Shown here: positions 40,884 to 52,966 of the stretch, piece by piece | How the letters are laid out: the number at the start of each line of letters is the position of its first letter | Position numbering within the stretch: the stretch's first letter is position 1 | Source: Dipetalonema caudispina | Lineage: Eukaryota > Nematoda > Chromadorea > Rhabditida > Onchocercidae | DNA length: 64,000 nt | Assembly: GCA_013365325.1 (NCBI GenBank) | Contig: JABVXV010000026.1 | Location: 1-64,000 of the forward strand | Direction: 5' to 3' | Made by a program: the position numbers and the translations under genes | The notes under the pieces: generated by a model | Database searches by the model: none | Told to the model about the DNA's origin: nothing | What the model saw: only the letters and a program-made list of their open reading frames with translations

Positions 40884-43800
40884 CTACATGGGTGAAAAGA
40901 ATGATCTGATATCTTTCTTATGTTCTTTCAGTGGTTTGGTATTCAGCGAGTGGTACAATCGGATCATCTCCTCTGCATAGTCTCCTTCTGGTGTTTCCAG
41001 AATCATTGGTAAACCGTCGAACCGCGGATCAGCTATAAGATGACGAAAAGCTGCTAGCTTCAGCTTGCCTTTACCAATATTTACATGACGGTCCAATCTC
41101 GAACCGAGATCACCTAAATTTATTGCCTCAGATTTATCATACAAACAGAATCCGTATGTCTGAATTGTTCTTCAGTTTGGTATGTCCCTGAATGACGATG
41201 CAAAATTATTCCAAATTTCATAGGATAAGCCTACCCATTGAGTCATTAATATGAAACGCACGGAGATACTGAAGGCCAACACGATTCTCGAATTCGATGA
41301 AAGTTTCTTTGTATCGGTCTTCCGATCGTATGTCATAACCTGAATTAAGTAGAATGTGGCATGAGCACTAATAACAATGAAATCTTTCTTGCTCTATGAA
41401 AATATTTAATTTAAAAGATTAAGTGAAGTAAAAACTTTTGATTTAGGACAAAACTTTAAAAATAAAAATGAACGTTCAGCGCCGCAATAACAAGTCTTCC
41501 GAAACTGGAATATTACCGAATGTTCAGCAACTTATAACCAAATCCTAGGAACTCAATGTGAAATCCTTTGTGATCTGTGTTTGATCTCGTAGTTACGGAT
41601 GATTTGAATGTGATCATTGCAAGGCGAGCAATATCTTCTATTATGTTTTAATTTGAAAGTTGTATCTTTTTTACACAGGACAAAATAGTACTTGGCAAAT
41701 TCATGCTCTGTCATGTACATGGTAAAGGGAAAGTGTAACTTTGGATACAAGTAACTTTGCAAAATTACAGTAAATTGAAATACTTAACATTGCGGTAAAG
41801 TCCTTATCGTTAACTTACAATCAGGTTAAGTTTTTCTAATAAAGTATTAAGCCTAAGTCTAAGGAAGTGTAACAAAACCAACCTGCAGCAAAAATATGGC
41901 AAGTATCAAGACACACACCCACTCGTTTCTTATTTTTCACTAAACTAATAATTTGCTGTAGCTCTTCGAATTTCCCACCAATAGTATTTCCTTGTCCAGC
42001 CATCGTTTCGATCACTAAAAAAAGAATATTTCCCCATAAAAAGTGCAGCAGAATTAAAATAAAAAACTACTAAAATAACTCTTCGATAAAATTTTTAATT
42101 CAAATGAGGAAAGAAATGAAACAATTTTTGTGCTTGCATTTCAAATAATTTTTGGGATTTCTCCCACAAAAATAAAATTTCGAATATTTGTCAGGTCCGA
42201 AAAAATTTCAAAAACGAACAAATTGTAATATATTCAGTGTGATCCATAACATAATTCAAAGTAGCTGCAATTGTTTCGATGCATTCTTCACGCGTGCATT
42301 TTCCTGCCGTAGATCCTAAAAATCATTTGTTAGCCATAAAACATGCTGCAACACAAAAAAATTAGCGGAAAGCAATCAATTATCTAACCGATGTTCATTA
42401 CAATGCATCCTTTGTAGAAAAAGTGTTAGGCCTAGATTATTTTTCTTAATCTATCCATTCGGAAGGATGATCCGCGGTTATTTAGTTTTGAGAGGTCAAC
42501 AGAGAATAATTTTTGATTTACATGGTACTTTCTCTTCATGATGATTCCGAAAATTCTATCCCCAAATCATTTACATAATGTCAATTATGACCACTCATCA
42601 CAGCGATTGAGACAATTGCGCTAAAGGCCGTATTTCCGGGCAGAATGAGAACGAAACCAATAACATGAAGATTTCCACTATCCTAATGAGATTTCCTGGA
42701 ATCTAACAAAAAAATAAAAATAAAGTGAAACTTGAACATAAATATGTGTTTACCAGGGTGAATATTGTAATAGATGATACCAAGCTGTTCGCATCGCTTG
42801 CATTCGTCTAACATGCATGCTCGAGCTCGATTCAATATTTCCATGTCACAGCTACCCCCATTTATCAAATATGACCCATGCACAACAATCTGATCCATTG
42901 GGAATTCCAATTTCTATCGAAAGAAGAAAAAAAAATTGGTGTATATTCGAGAACATAACTTTATTGAAATACCAAAACGCAGAATCCTTTCTTAGGACAT
43001 CTCTACAAGATACATAAATGTAACAAGCTGTGTCATCCTGAACATATCGGATCATTTCTTGTGGCACAATACATCATCAACGTCAAATAAATATACCTGT
43101 GCGGTTTCACGAAACACTTGCACTACTTCATTTTTCATAGGTGGACTATTCCATGAACGCTGGTTCCGAACAAAAAAAGCAAAAGATCGGCATCCGATAG
43201 ATAAGGCATTGTAAAAACCTTGTTCCAAACCACCTGGAACAAAATTTTCTCATTCAAATGTTAATATACACGCTTGATATGCTTATCTCGAAGATTCTTC
43301 TCGATGAAACTGATGATTCAATTCAGTAGATCTAATAAATTGTTTGTTTCCATTCCACGCTGATTCCTTACCTAAAATTTCAACCAGACGGATAAGAGGA
43401 AACAACACCTGCTACACTGACATGTGCTCCAAGCATTTTCCTGGATCCAGCAGCGGCTTCCATCACTTTCTGTGCAATAGGATTTACTAGTAAACTATCC
43501 TCCTTAAAGGTTACTTTTGATGAATATTTTCGTTTTCGCACTGCGGAGTAGCCTGAAATATGTACTTAAAATTGTACTTCATTTAAAGCGACCTTTCCAG
43601 CAGAACAGTCAATTACCGTCTACCAAATTTCTTCACTTGTAAACTACATATAATTTAAATTCCAACTAAGAAATTTCATCTAACTTTCCGTACTCCTGAA
43701 ACTACCACCACTATGCTTATCCAATAACAGAAGATTGACTCTATTTACTTATAATAAGCTGAAGCGATACCTAAGCTGATAACTGCTTCCTTTGTTTCAT

Positions 43801-44185
43801 TGCTAAAATCTGGTGCTTTTCCTAGATTCCTGGTTCTTTTCACTCCATCGGTGTTGCTAAATGATTCTTTCATCTTGTCCTTAATCAGATTTTTCGTCTT
43901 TCTTGATTTAACTCGGGTCGATTTCCGCTTGAACATCTCTTTTTTCGAATCATTCTCTGAAGCTGCTTCACCACTCTCCAATTTATCTAATTCGTATCCA
44001 TTCTTGACTGTTGCTTTATGTCTGTCTTGCGAAACTTCAGTGAATGAACTCCTCACTATCTTGAGGTTATTCAAAGAAGAATTCGGTACTATTACTTTAG
44101 GATACACTGTTATATTGTTTGGTCCTTTCTTAGCAACTACACTGATCATGGCTGATTTCACCTCCGTTGCGATATTGTGTTCCAT
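40884..44185 (-). CDS. apn-1: AP endonuclease, endonuclease IV family (APN-1)
   Basis: Zinc-dependent apurinic/apyrimidinic endonuclease that cuts 5' of abasic sites in base excision repair, in nucleus and possibly mitochondria. Exons, 5' to 3': 44185-43749, 43710-43685 (small, inferred from phase), 43552-43409, 43233-43097, 42913-42754, 42315-42220, 42014-41883, 41339-41235, 41113-40884; about 488 residues. The C-terminal 300 residues are the TIM-barrel catalytic domain. All metal ligands of the family are visible: [10 protein letters not shown] (His), VHGSYLI (His), IETMAGQGN (Glu), [12 protein letters not shown] (Asp, His), FHIND (His), DRHVNIG (Asp, His) and MILETPEG (Glu). The N-terminal 150 residues are Lys/Arg/Ser-rich with a [11 protein letters not shown] cluster that looks like a nuclear localisation signal. 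Bacterial Nfo lacks such an extension; C. elegans APN-1 also has an N-terminal extension. Confidence 0.94.
43685..43710 (-). other. apn-1: Predicted 26-nt small exon of apn-1
   Basis: The first apn-1 exon ends in phase 2 and the next clear exon starts needing phase 1, so a direct join would hit a stop. A 26-nt segment with a TAG acceptor and a GTTAG donor corrects the phase. An 11-nt exon sharing the same donor (acceptor TTTCAG) would also work. Confidence 0.45.
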
Positions 44186-44189
44186 TACC

Positions 44190-44915
44190 TGAAAATGTGG
44201 ATGTACAGGATCCTCAAAATAATTATTTTCCGACTGAAGTTTGATAACCTCAATTAAATATAACTTAGGGATAGGTATTTATAGGCAATCCTTCAAGAAA
44301 AAACGCTTCCTTCTTTTATTAATTGAAACCAATATTTATATATATATATATATATATATTCTTTTATTGATTAAAACCAAGATATATATATATATATATG
44401 CGTTTAGAAAACGTAATCACGAAAGAATGCAGTAAGAAAAAAATTTGAGGACAGAAAGAACAAACGTGCATATAAAAGGGAAAATGAGATTGAATGAGAG
44501 CGGAACAGAAAATTCATACATCTTCAAATTGATCAGCATTTTTGTGAAACAGAAGAAAATCGTCCTGCCCTTTTCAGCCCTTACTATTTACTTGCAAACC
44601 AACACAAAAGAATGATAAGCACAATTAGATATTTTTACTACAGAAAGTACATATAATTGTTTTATAACCATTGAGATTTCTTCAATATAACTAATTTTGT
44701 TCGAAACCAAAAAGTAACAATTTAAAATCACCATAACTGCCTTTATACATTATTATTATGTGCTTGATCGATGGAGTTTTCACATCTAACTAAAAAAAAA
44801 AAAAAAAAAAAACAAGCTAGAGTTTTGTAGGACAAACATTCCCTGCAAATCTCTCATGAGAGAAACATTATAAGAAAATAAACTAGTACAAAAAATTCCT
44901 AGAATTTAAAAATAA
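44190..44915. other. Intergenic interval with TA repeats and an A-run
   Basis: Holds the apn-1 promoter side. TA microsatellites at about 44337-44359 and 44383-44399 and an A-run at about 44793-44811. No exon seen. Confidence 0.65.
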
Positions 44916-44917
44916 AA

Positions 44918-45082
44918 ATGCTGAATGGAGTATTGCGAAGAGTTTTCCGAATATGGCATAAGTCGGCTGATCCAGAAGATTGTCTTCATGCGGTTCGTTT
45001 GGGAAGAAAATTAAATGTTTCAATAGATAAACGACGCAATCAATTCATTTTTTTAACCATCGAATCCCCAGCTTCTTCCTAA
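44918..45082 (+). CDS. Small ORF, 54 residues, unknown
   Basis: A single open frame from ATG at 44918 to TAA, encoding a basic peptide with balanced composition (VFRIWHKSADPEDCLHAVRL and KLNVSIDKRRNQF). No signal peptide, membrane span or known motif. A TTCCTAG possible trans-splice acceptor lies 15-20 nt before the ATG, and AATAAA follows at 45169-45174. These signals and the composition argue for a gene, but there is no homologue I can name. It could be a chance ORF, or the end exon of a longer gene. Confidence 0.4.
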   Translation: MLNGVLRRVFRIWHKSADPEDCLHAVRLGRKLNVSIDKRRNQFIFLTIESPASS

Positions 45083-45719
45083 AGGTAATTTTCAACAATA
45101 GAAAACCAAGCTTATCCATAATTACTTAATCCAACTGCTGTCCTCCCATCCTCGCAATATTGTAAATCAATAAAGTACCTTTGTAATCTCATTGTTGTTT
45201 GATTTCACCCTAATATTTGTTTTAAATGATTCCTTACTTCCTGAAATAAAGTTAATTTATTTTTGAGATTTAGAAATATATAAGATTTAAAAAGGGAAGG
45301 AATTCAAATTAAAACCTCTAAAAGTAGCAAACGAACGAATGACCTTGATTTAGAGGAAACCTACAGCGAAAAATAAACAACGACTAAACAAAGCCACAGT
45401 ACTTTCAAAATAAGTATCCAATAGATGGTACGATTAGAGAAACCATTCTGCCAGTTAAACTACTAAATTTAGGTAGAAAAAAAACTACTACCAATTCAGT
45501 AAGACTATACATATAGCAGTCATATAGATATAAACTTTTAGAGAGATTAGAACAAATGTCTTGATATGCGTATAGTTGCTGTCGAGTATTCAGATACTCA
45601 GGCAATCGGAGCAGAAATAAAGAAACGACCTTGTGGAACCAATAATTAATTTCTTCCCCTTTTTAGGAGAAAAAAAGTTTCTGGCTCAATTTCTCAACCC
45701 CAGCTTACTAAAATCCTGC

Positions 45720-48700
45720 TCATAATTGTCTCAAATTCAAACCTGTTGAAATCAATAGTGATTTGTGAAACCATGAAAATATAATAATTGTAATCATAAT
45801 CCAGTGTACATGGAAATACACCGAATTCCAGTAACGAATTGTATCACGCCACGTCAATAACAAAAATCCCGACGCCATCAATGCAAAGCCAAGTTGTCGT
45901 ATAATATACCAACTACAAAAAATTCACTAATATTAAAACATACGATAAATTTCACACAATTATTGCATTTACCAATCCCAATCCTTTCTTTTAAGGTGAA
46001 TTGAAAAAAAAAAAAAAAAAAAAAATCATCATATAACTTTCTTTTCCACCGTGATGATCATATTCTTTTATTCGAGTTCCAAGAGAAATAATCTCCAAAG
46101 AGGCAAAATAACAACTTAATAACCGATTCTATCTTTTAGATCCTAGTCAATTCTTTATTAAATGGTACAATAGAGAACGAAAAAGATAAGGAAGATTTCT
46201 GACATCCCGGAGCATACACAGCACACTATACCAAGCGGAAAATGGGATTTAAACATTTTCACTCATTCGTCGGCATACTTTTTGTACGCATATACTATTG
46301 ATTACTAAACGATCCGAAAAACCATTCAGATAATATGGAAGTTTACTATGGGATACAGCTATAAATGACTTACAAAACAGTGAACAAAAGCGGTAATTTG
46401 CCATTAGGGTCCTTTGGCACTAACGATAAAATGCTATCCTCTGCTAATGTGCAAAGGGGAACTGTGAGAAAAGATAGAAAATAGCCCGGATATATGCCAT
46501 GCCAAAATGCACTCACTGACATTGTCAATAACATTCTGAAACATCTCAATCATAATTTCTGTGAACTTCACAAGGAAGAAAAGATCATAGATCAGAAAAT
46601 GTTTTCTTCTGTTTTTTGAAAAATTCTTTGCTATTTCATGTTCTACTCACCGTATTCCTATTCAACAACTTAATGAAAAGAAACTCTCATAAACAAGTGA
46701 CTTGAAAGTACCCTAAAGATCGCGGTACACGTTTGTAAACATAGTTTGCGAGCCAGAATTGAACCGTGCGATTCCAAGCCCTCATACCACCTCGAAATGA
46801 AGCATTCAGTTCGATCGACCAAATATCCAAATTACGTACTGCTTCCGAATTATAATTTGTTTCTTTTCTATTCATCTGTCCTCTATAATAATCATAAATT
46901 TCATTTCGAGAATTCCTTCTGTTAATTTATTTCATCTTATGTTAGTAATATCGCTATATATTCAATACTGCGATCTACTAATCTTTCAAAAAAGGTTTTA
47001 TGAGACTGCAAGCAAAATCAATTAGGTCACGGTTATTTCTAAATAGTCAAAAAAGTACTCGTTTGCTTGAATTTAAATAAGAGATATTACTTCAGAATAT
47101 CGATTCTGTTGGGTCCTTTCCCAGCCGACGGACAACTTTCCTCCGGATATATTCCAATTCCATTCAGCACACATATTGATTCAGCAACCATCCATGCGCT
47201 GTATACACGACATCGCATCCACAGAAACACTAAGAAACTAACCGATATTCGATAATAGACTGTTTCATCGAAAAATTCGTCTTCACGCATCATCTATTAA
47301 AGAGATTTTGGCAACCATACCAAAATTTTGAAAAGGTAATCAACAATACAAAAAGACCGTTTACTATTTTTTAAAAATGGATATCTACAGAGGTTTGATA
47401 TCTTCTCTTTTTATAACTCAAGTACTGGATATCACTTATATATTATTTCTTATAATAGTACTGATATCCACTATATAATCCAATGAACAGTATAACAAAC
47501 CTCAAGTGGGAAAGCATACAAAAGCAAGACAAAAGCAGGTAATGACCAAGCAAAATTATATAAGCGCCATTTAATATGGTTCCAAACGGATATTTCCATT
47601 ATATTATCATTATCAACAACATCTCGGTACATTGCATATGTATAATACGGACCTTGAAAGATATAAAATTATCGAATAAAAACATAAAGACCTAAAAAGT
47701 ATATAAAGTCCGACTCAATCTCTCTATTTTCTTCTAGTGCCCACCTCTGCAGGTGCTAATCAAACTAGATGTGGTGGTGAAAGATCTAATATTAAAATTT
47801 CTGAAATTATGTATTTTAAAATAAGCTTAAATAACTGAAATATAGATCTCCATCACAAATGAAAAATGCTATCAATTCTACACTCATAAATCATTCTCCG
47901 CCGTTGTAGCAAAGTCGTCGTATAAAAAAAAAAAAGAAAAAAACATTTGGAATGCGGAGTGACGATTAAAGCTTTTTTTAATGCAACCAGTTCTCATGAC
48001 AGTTAAATTAGGAAAGAAAAAAATTATGCAGTGCACAAAGGTGCACAATTACGACGAGAAAATTAGAAGCGTATATCCATAAGTTACATGAATACGTCAT
48101 ACTCGAATGAAAAATAGAAAGGACTCATGATGTTAAAAACTAAGCTGAACAAAGTATCAAAGTATGAAACATAAACATACCAGTAAAAAGGCCTGGGAAA
48201 TTATAGGAATATAAAAATGCTTGCCACCATGACGGTTCTTCAATGAATCGTGTCAAATTTGGATCGAACTTCAATTCACCCTTTTTTCTACTGTCAGCAA
48301 TTTCGAAACTTAGACCAACGAGCTGCGATTAATGATTGTTGAGAAAACAGCAACAGAGAGTTCTCTTTATATGAAAAAAATGAAGCCTTGCTCTAACTTA
48401 TCGGTCAAGTCGTCCATGCGAGCTTTCGCTCAATACGTTTTGGGGGATAAAGATTATAAAACTCGTAGAAAATATGAGACAAAAATACTATAACATCAAT
48501 TCGATGAAGTAGGTTAAAATCATGATCCGATAAAAGGAACTAGCAAAAAACTCATGCCCTTGTTACCAAATATTTAAAAAAAATCACCCTTTATAGTTGT
48601 ATTAGTAAAACTTTTTAGATTCAACAGCTAGATTGAATCCTTGATCTTTCAAATAAAAACAACACTTTTGTCAGTGAGTTCGTTTTCTGATATTGGTGGC

Positions 48701-49419
48701 ATATAATTATCACTAAAACATACTCTTAACGTCATAATCAGCTGAACGGCGTTTGAATGTGAAACAAGAGCTGGAAACCCGATTAGATGTATAGCTCGAA
48801 GAAATCCCAAATAAACGAATGTGATGATGAAAGATACCAACGGCAAATACCTGGAAAATATTACAAAGCTCAAAAAGTGCACGATAAATGCTGCGACTAT
48901 CTCATAACTCAGTCTTTGAAATGCTATCTTCAGCTACTATGAGTAAAATATTGATAAGCGTAAGATTTACCGGTTTTTCACGACCGAATTTATAATGATA
49001 TTCAAAATTACAATGAGGAGCGAATACATTAGTTTCAAACCGATGAAATAGTAAATCAATGAAATACCAATAAGTCCGCCACATATTTCACGAACTATGC
49101 CCCAGCGGATCTAAAATATTTTTACAAACTATCTCCAGTTTATATACGCTAAGAATCCCTTCGCCATAATTAATTTCTAAATTTATATGGTTTATGCTTG
49201 GGACTTTACGAAAGTTACATAAAACAAACCAAAACCAACTTGTATTCCTACCAACAGTGGATGAAAAATTACCTGTCGCATAATCATGGAGAAGAAAAAA
49301 GAAATAATGAGCAATTCGCTGTAGATTAAATCATCTATCCTCTCCATTAGTAATTCAGATAAAGCTACCCCCATACTGATTTTCGTTTGATTTATTGTTG
49401 GAACTAATTCAGAAATCAT
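45720..49419 (-). CDS. mboa-7: Lysophosphatidylinositol acyltransferase, MBOAT7/MBOA-7
   Basis: Membrane-bound O-acyltransferase of the Lands cycle that places a polyunsaturated acyl chain at sn-2 of lysophosphatidylinositol, in ER-type membranes. Exons, 5' to 3': 49419-49273, 49110-48971, 48850-48724, 48322-48181, 47652-47501, 47293-47091, 46882-46712, 46535-46374, 45912-45720; all phases close, 478 residues against 472 in human MBOAT7. Hydrophobic segments run throughout. The family's catalytic Asn region reads RAWNRTVQFWLANYVYKR, preceded by EAVRNLDIWSIEL, which is the MBOAT7-specific context. The catalytic His is in SAFWHGIYPGYFLSF. The segment HLIGFPALVSHSNAVQL matches the N-terminal half of MBOAT7. 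This separates it from the LPCAT3/MBOAT5 and MBOAT1/2 branches. The start ATG at 49419 is the first in frame; an internal Met 15 residues later is possible. Confidence 0.93.
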
Positions 49420-49424
49420 TCAAA

Positions 49425-52400
49425 CCAACACCAAGAAACCTGCAAATTAATTAATTTGTTATAAGTTTGATATTTTTCTAAACTCCATCACCTCAATGAT
49501 TCACTTAAATACCCTCGATTTTATATCAGGAAATGTTCAAATGTGGAACAACAGCTGCATCTCATACTGTACCATTCGTCATTATACGACAACTGACATC
49601 ATTAACAGAAGTCTAAAATCGTATCCAGCAGATATTTGCGTCTTGAGCGGCTAACTGAATGCGAGGAATTCCTAATTCTCCTCACATAATCTAAAATCTT
49701 CAAAGATAGATTCTCTAATCACATCTCAGGAAATCTATTCAGTTAAATAATATAAAATTGGTCGACTATTTATTAGAGGAATCACTCAAAAACTTAACGT
49801 TATTAAGAACGTGATTTTTGCTTGCTGATGAACCCGGGACTGATGTTCTACAAAAATTTCTAAATTAATCTCTTAAAAATAATGAGTGTGTCAAAGAGAT
49901 AAAAGAATTTCCCTTTTTTCTTATATCAGTATGAACTAAAATTTATCCACCGCTAAATTTAAACATAATTTTGAAAGCCTTGTAAAAATAGTTTCGAAAC
50001 CTTATAAAGCTTTACAAATTAAAGAACAGAGCTGCTATTTTTTTCATGGGACATCATCAACTTTCGAAACGAATTTACTGCACAGATTAATTCGTAAAAA
50101 ACAATTATTCGAAAAAAACAAGTAATGAAATCCAGAAATATCTTTCAACTGCAGGAAAAGTGAGAAAATTTAGATGAAAAAATCGAATCTCCTGAGATTT
50201 ATTCTAGCTAACTGATAGATGGAGATTTACGCGAATCCCAAAAACCTTGATAAAAGTCCGATTCCAGATAGGTATTCCATAAAGCTTGTTAGATTCCTAG
50301 TGATTCTCCTTTGTAAAATCTTTTCTGGTAGTTCCGTGGTAATCATAATGAATTAATTTTGAGTAAACTACATAGCAAGAATTCGATAATTCAAAGCTTC
50401 ATCCAGAACCACAAATAAAGACATTAAAAACATAAAAGATAAGTAGCAAATATAGCACTGCTTTGATCTCTGTGAGGGAAAGTTCTCGGAGGAAACAAAA
50501 AGATAATATAATATATAAAGATTTTTACAACTACTTTTACGAAATACAAAGGTGGTTATTACGTAACACTGAGATGCAGAGAACATAACTGATTTAATAG
50601 ATGTGGCTTCTTGATACTCTATCAATGTTTGTAGAACAAACTTTCAAAGATAAATTCAATTAATATTCTACAAACTAAAGTGAAGATGAACTAGTAGATC
50701 AAAAATTTCAAAAACTTTGACATAAAGTTAAATAAGTAGCTTTATTCACGTGAACCCTTTTACATTTTTGATTCCAGGATTATGAAATAAGAAAATAGCA
50801 TAACGGAGCAAAAAGAAAATGTAAATATCAGTTACTATGAAAGATATTTCAGATAACTATCCATACTGATCCATTTGATCACTGATTAAAAAAAATCATC
50901 TTGTCCAGAAAGGTAGAAAAACTGAAACTTATTAAACAAACATTTCTTTGTGCCTTGTTTCGCTTCTACAATATAAATTAATTCTATCTCCTTCCTTTAT
51001 GAAGGAAGAATGATTGATTTTTTCAAGGCAATTTCACAGTTTTAAACTCCCAAGAATTTTAATCATTACATTCTGTTAATTTTCTAAAAAGAAAGACCAA
51101 GAATATTGGGTGATTTCTATTGAAAATTTCAGAAACTTTAAAATTCAGCTCAATTTATAGAGAAAAGCATGAATATAAAATGTAGTTTGGTTGAAAAAAT
51201 ATTTTACAAAATTTTCTGGAAGTTATTCCCATCACTTATATGGAACAGAATAGAACCAACATAAAAAATTATGGAGATGTTTGTGAAAGTGTAGCATTAG
51301 TAATTCATGCAACTAATGCTGCGATCCATAAATTATTATACGAGCAGTATTTTTTGAAGGGAATGCCGAAGTTACCTTAAAACCGGTATTTGCTCAGTAC
51401 CATACTTTTATCGAGGTATCCTCTCAACCATCCATCATTGTTCCTTCTTAATTGCTTCTCGCGATCATATCAATTCATCTGAAAACTAACAACTAATTTT
51501 CACTTTTTGCCATATATTATAAAGTATTACGCAATTATAAAAGAATTTCGTTTCCCGCACATACTAGCCAATGCCAAGTAGGAACTCACTCAACGTGTAT
51601 TGGAATAGCATCATGTAAACATTGCTTTTCGGATTCACATTAATACGATGGTGAATTGTAGATGAATATGCAAATATACAATTTGAGCATCCTTGAAAGT
51701 ATTACTCCAAAATTCAAACTAACGTCTGTGAAAATATTTTGATTTCTTTAAGCGCAACAAATTTGAGGGTGATAAGTATAAAATGGCGAACTTAGGAAAC
51801 AACATTACTATGGAAAATGTCTCACAGCACTGTAGGCAACTACTTCTCATAATTTATAGGACAGAAAGTAATTCAGAGAAGTTAAATTACTTAAAAATCA
51901 CACAAATTAATATATAAGTGATCGGACATAGCAGTGCGCATATTAAAATGTATAACGTTATTGTCGTCACATCGAAAACTGAATATAACATTAAAGGATG
52001 AAGGAAAATAGTCTACAATAAAGTTTTAAGGCTAATGTTAGGGTTTCATAATATTCAGAAGAATCCATGTGCCCACCAGATAATAAACTCCCCGGTATAC
52101 AAAGCTCACTTCACTTTCAATAGAACCTGTGAGTACAAACGGGTTCGTCCATTTCACTATTTCGTTTTAATTTTGAACAGCCCAGGACCAACCGGGAGAT
52201 ATTGCCCAAGAGTATTAATAGTAGCACCAAAAAATGTACTTACATTTATGTTAAACTATTCTATGGTACCAGTATAGTATCAGGTAAGTGTTGCCATAAT
52301 AGTAGATAAAGTGTTTCTTTACTTCTTTTCACATCACACTATTTTTTCTTCTATAATGGTACTTGTCACAGAATAATTCTTTTCAAAGGCAAGAACCAAT

Positions 52401-52960
52401 TGAAGAATAATTTGAACTAAGTAAGGAACAATCTCGAATGAATAAGCCGATCAACTTTCAAAAAGTTAATTTCAGTGGGCTCAGACTTACGATAAAATGA
52501 ATTGATCTCTGATTTCATTTAGTCGTTAATTTAAGGAAATCCCAATTGCTTTTTACGTGAACTTTTCAGTTCAAATCTGTAAATTGATTGTTAGAGAAGA
52601 TATGCGGAAGAATACCAAATTACTGGAATAAAATATAAGGAATTGTTTAATCGTTTCTTTTGTTTTTTTTGCAATAAAACAAAATCATTACTTGGAAATA
52701 TACATATAAACGTGTAAGCGCAATACAATTATCGCTAAGAATTACAGAGAAGAAGCAGAAAAAAAGTTCAATTTCAGGAAGAATTAGCATATTGGTGCTG
52801 AAAGAAAGTAACTTTACATTCTGTAATCAGTAAACCAACAATGTTTAATGCATCCCCGAATTACTTATCAAATAATCGAAACATCGGGTAATATTATGGT
52901 AGAGTATATGGATTCAAAGCGTATTTTTTGATCTCAAATAAACCAATGAATAAGAGTACA
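49425..52960. other. Gene-free interval of 3.5 kb
   Basis: AT-rich and without a supported exon on either strand. The left end should hold the mboa-7 promoter, the right end the 3' flank of the serine protease. The plus ORF 52035-52277 and minus ORF 50368-50625 have no family features. Confidence 0.6.
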
Positions 52961-52966
52961 GGATAG

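Noticed and set aside
45720..49419. Assignment to bestrophin or another multi-span channel
   Set aside because: The WNRTVQFWL and FWHGIYPGY motifs and overall length identify an MBOAT acyltransferase of the MBOAT7 branch.
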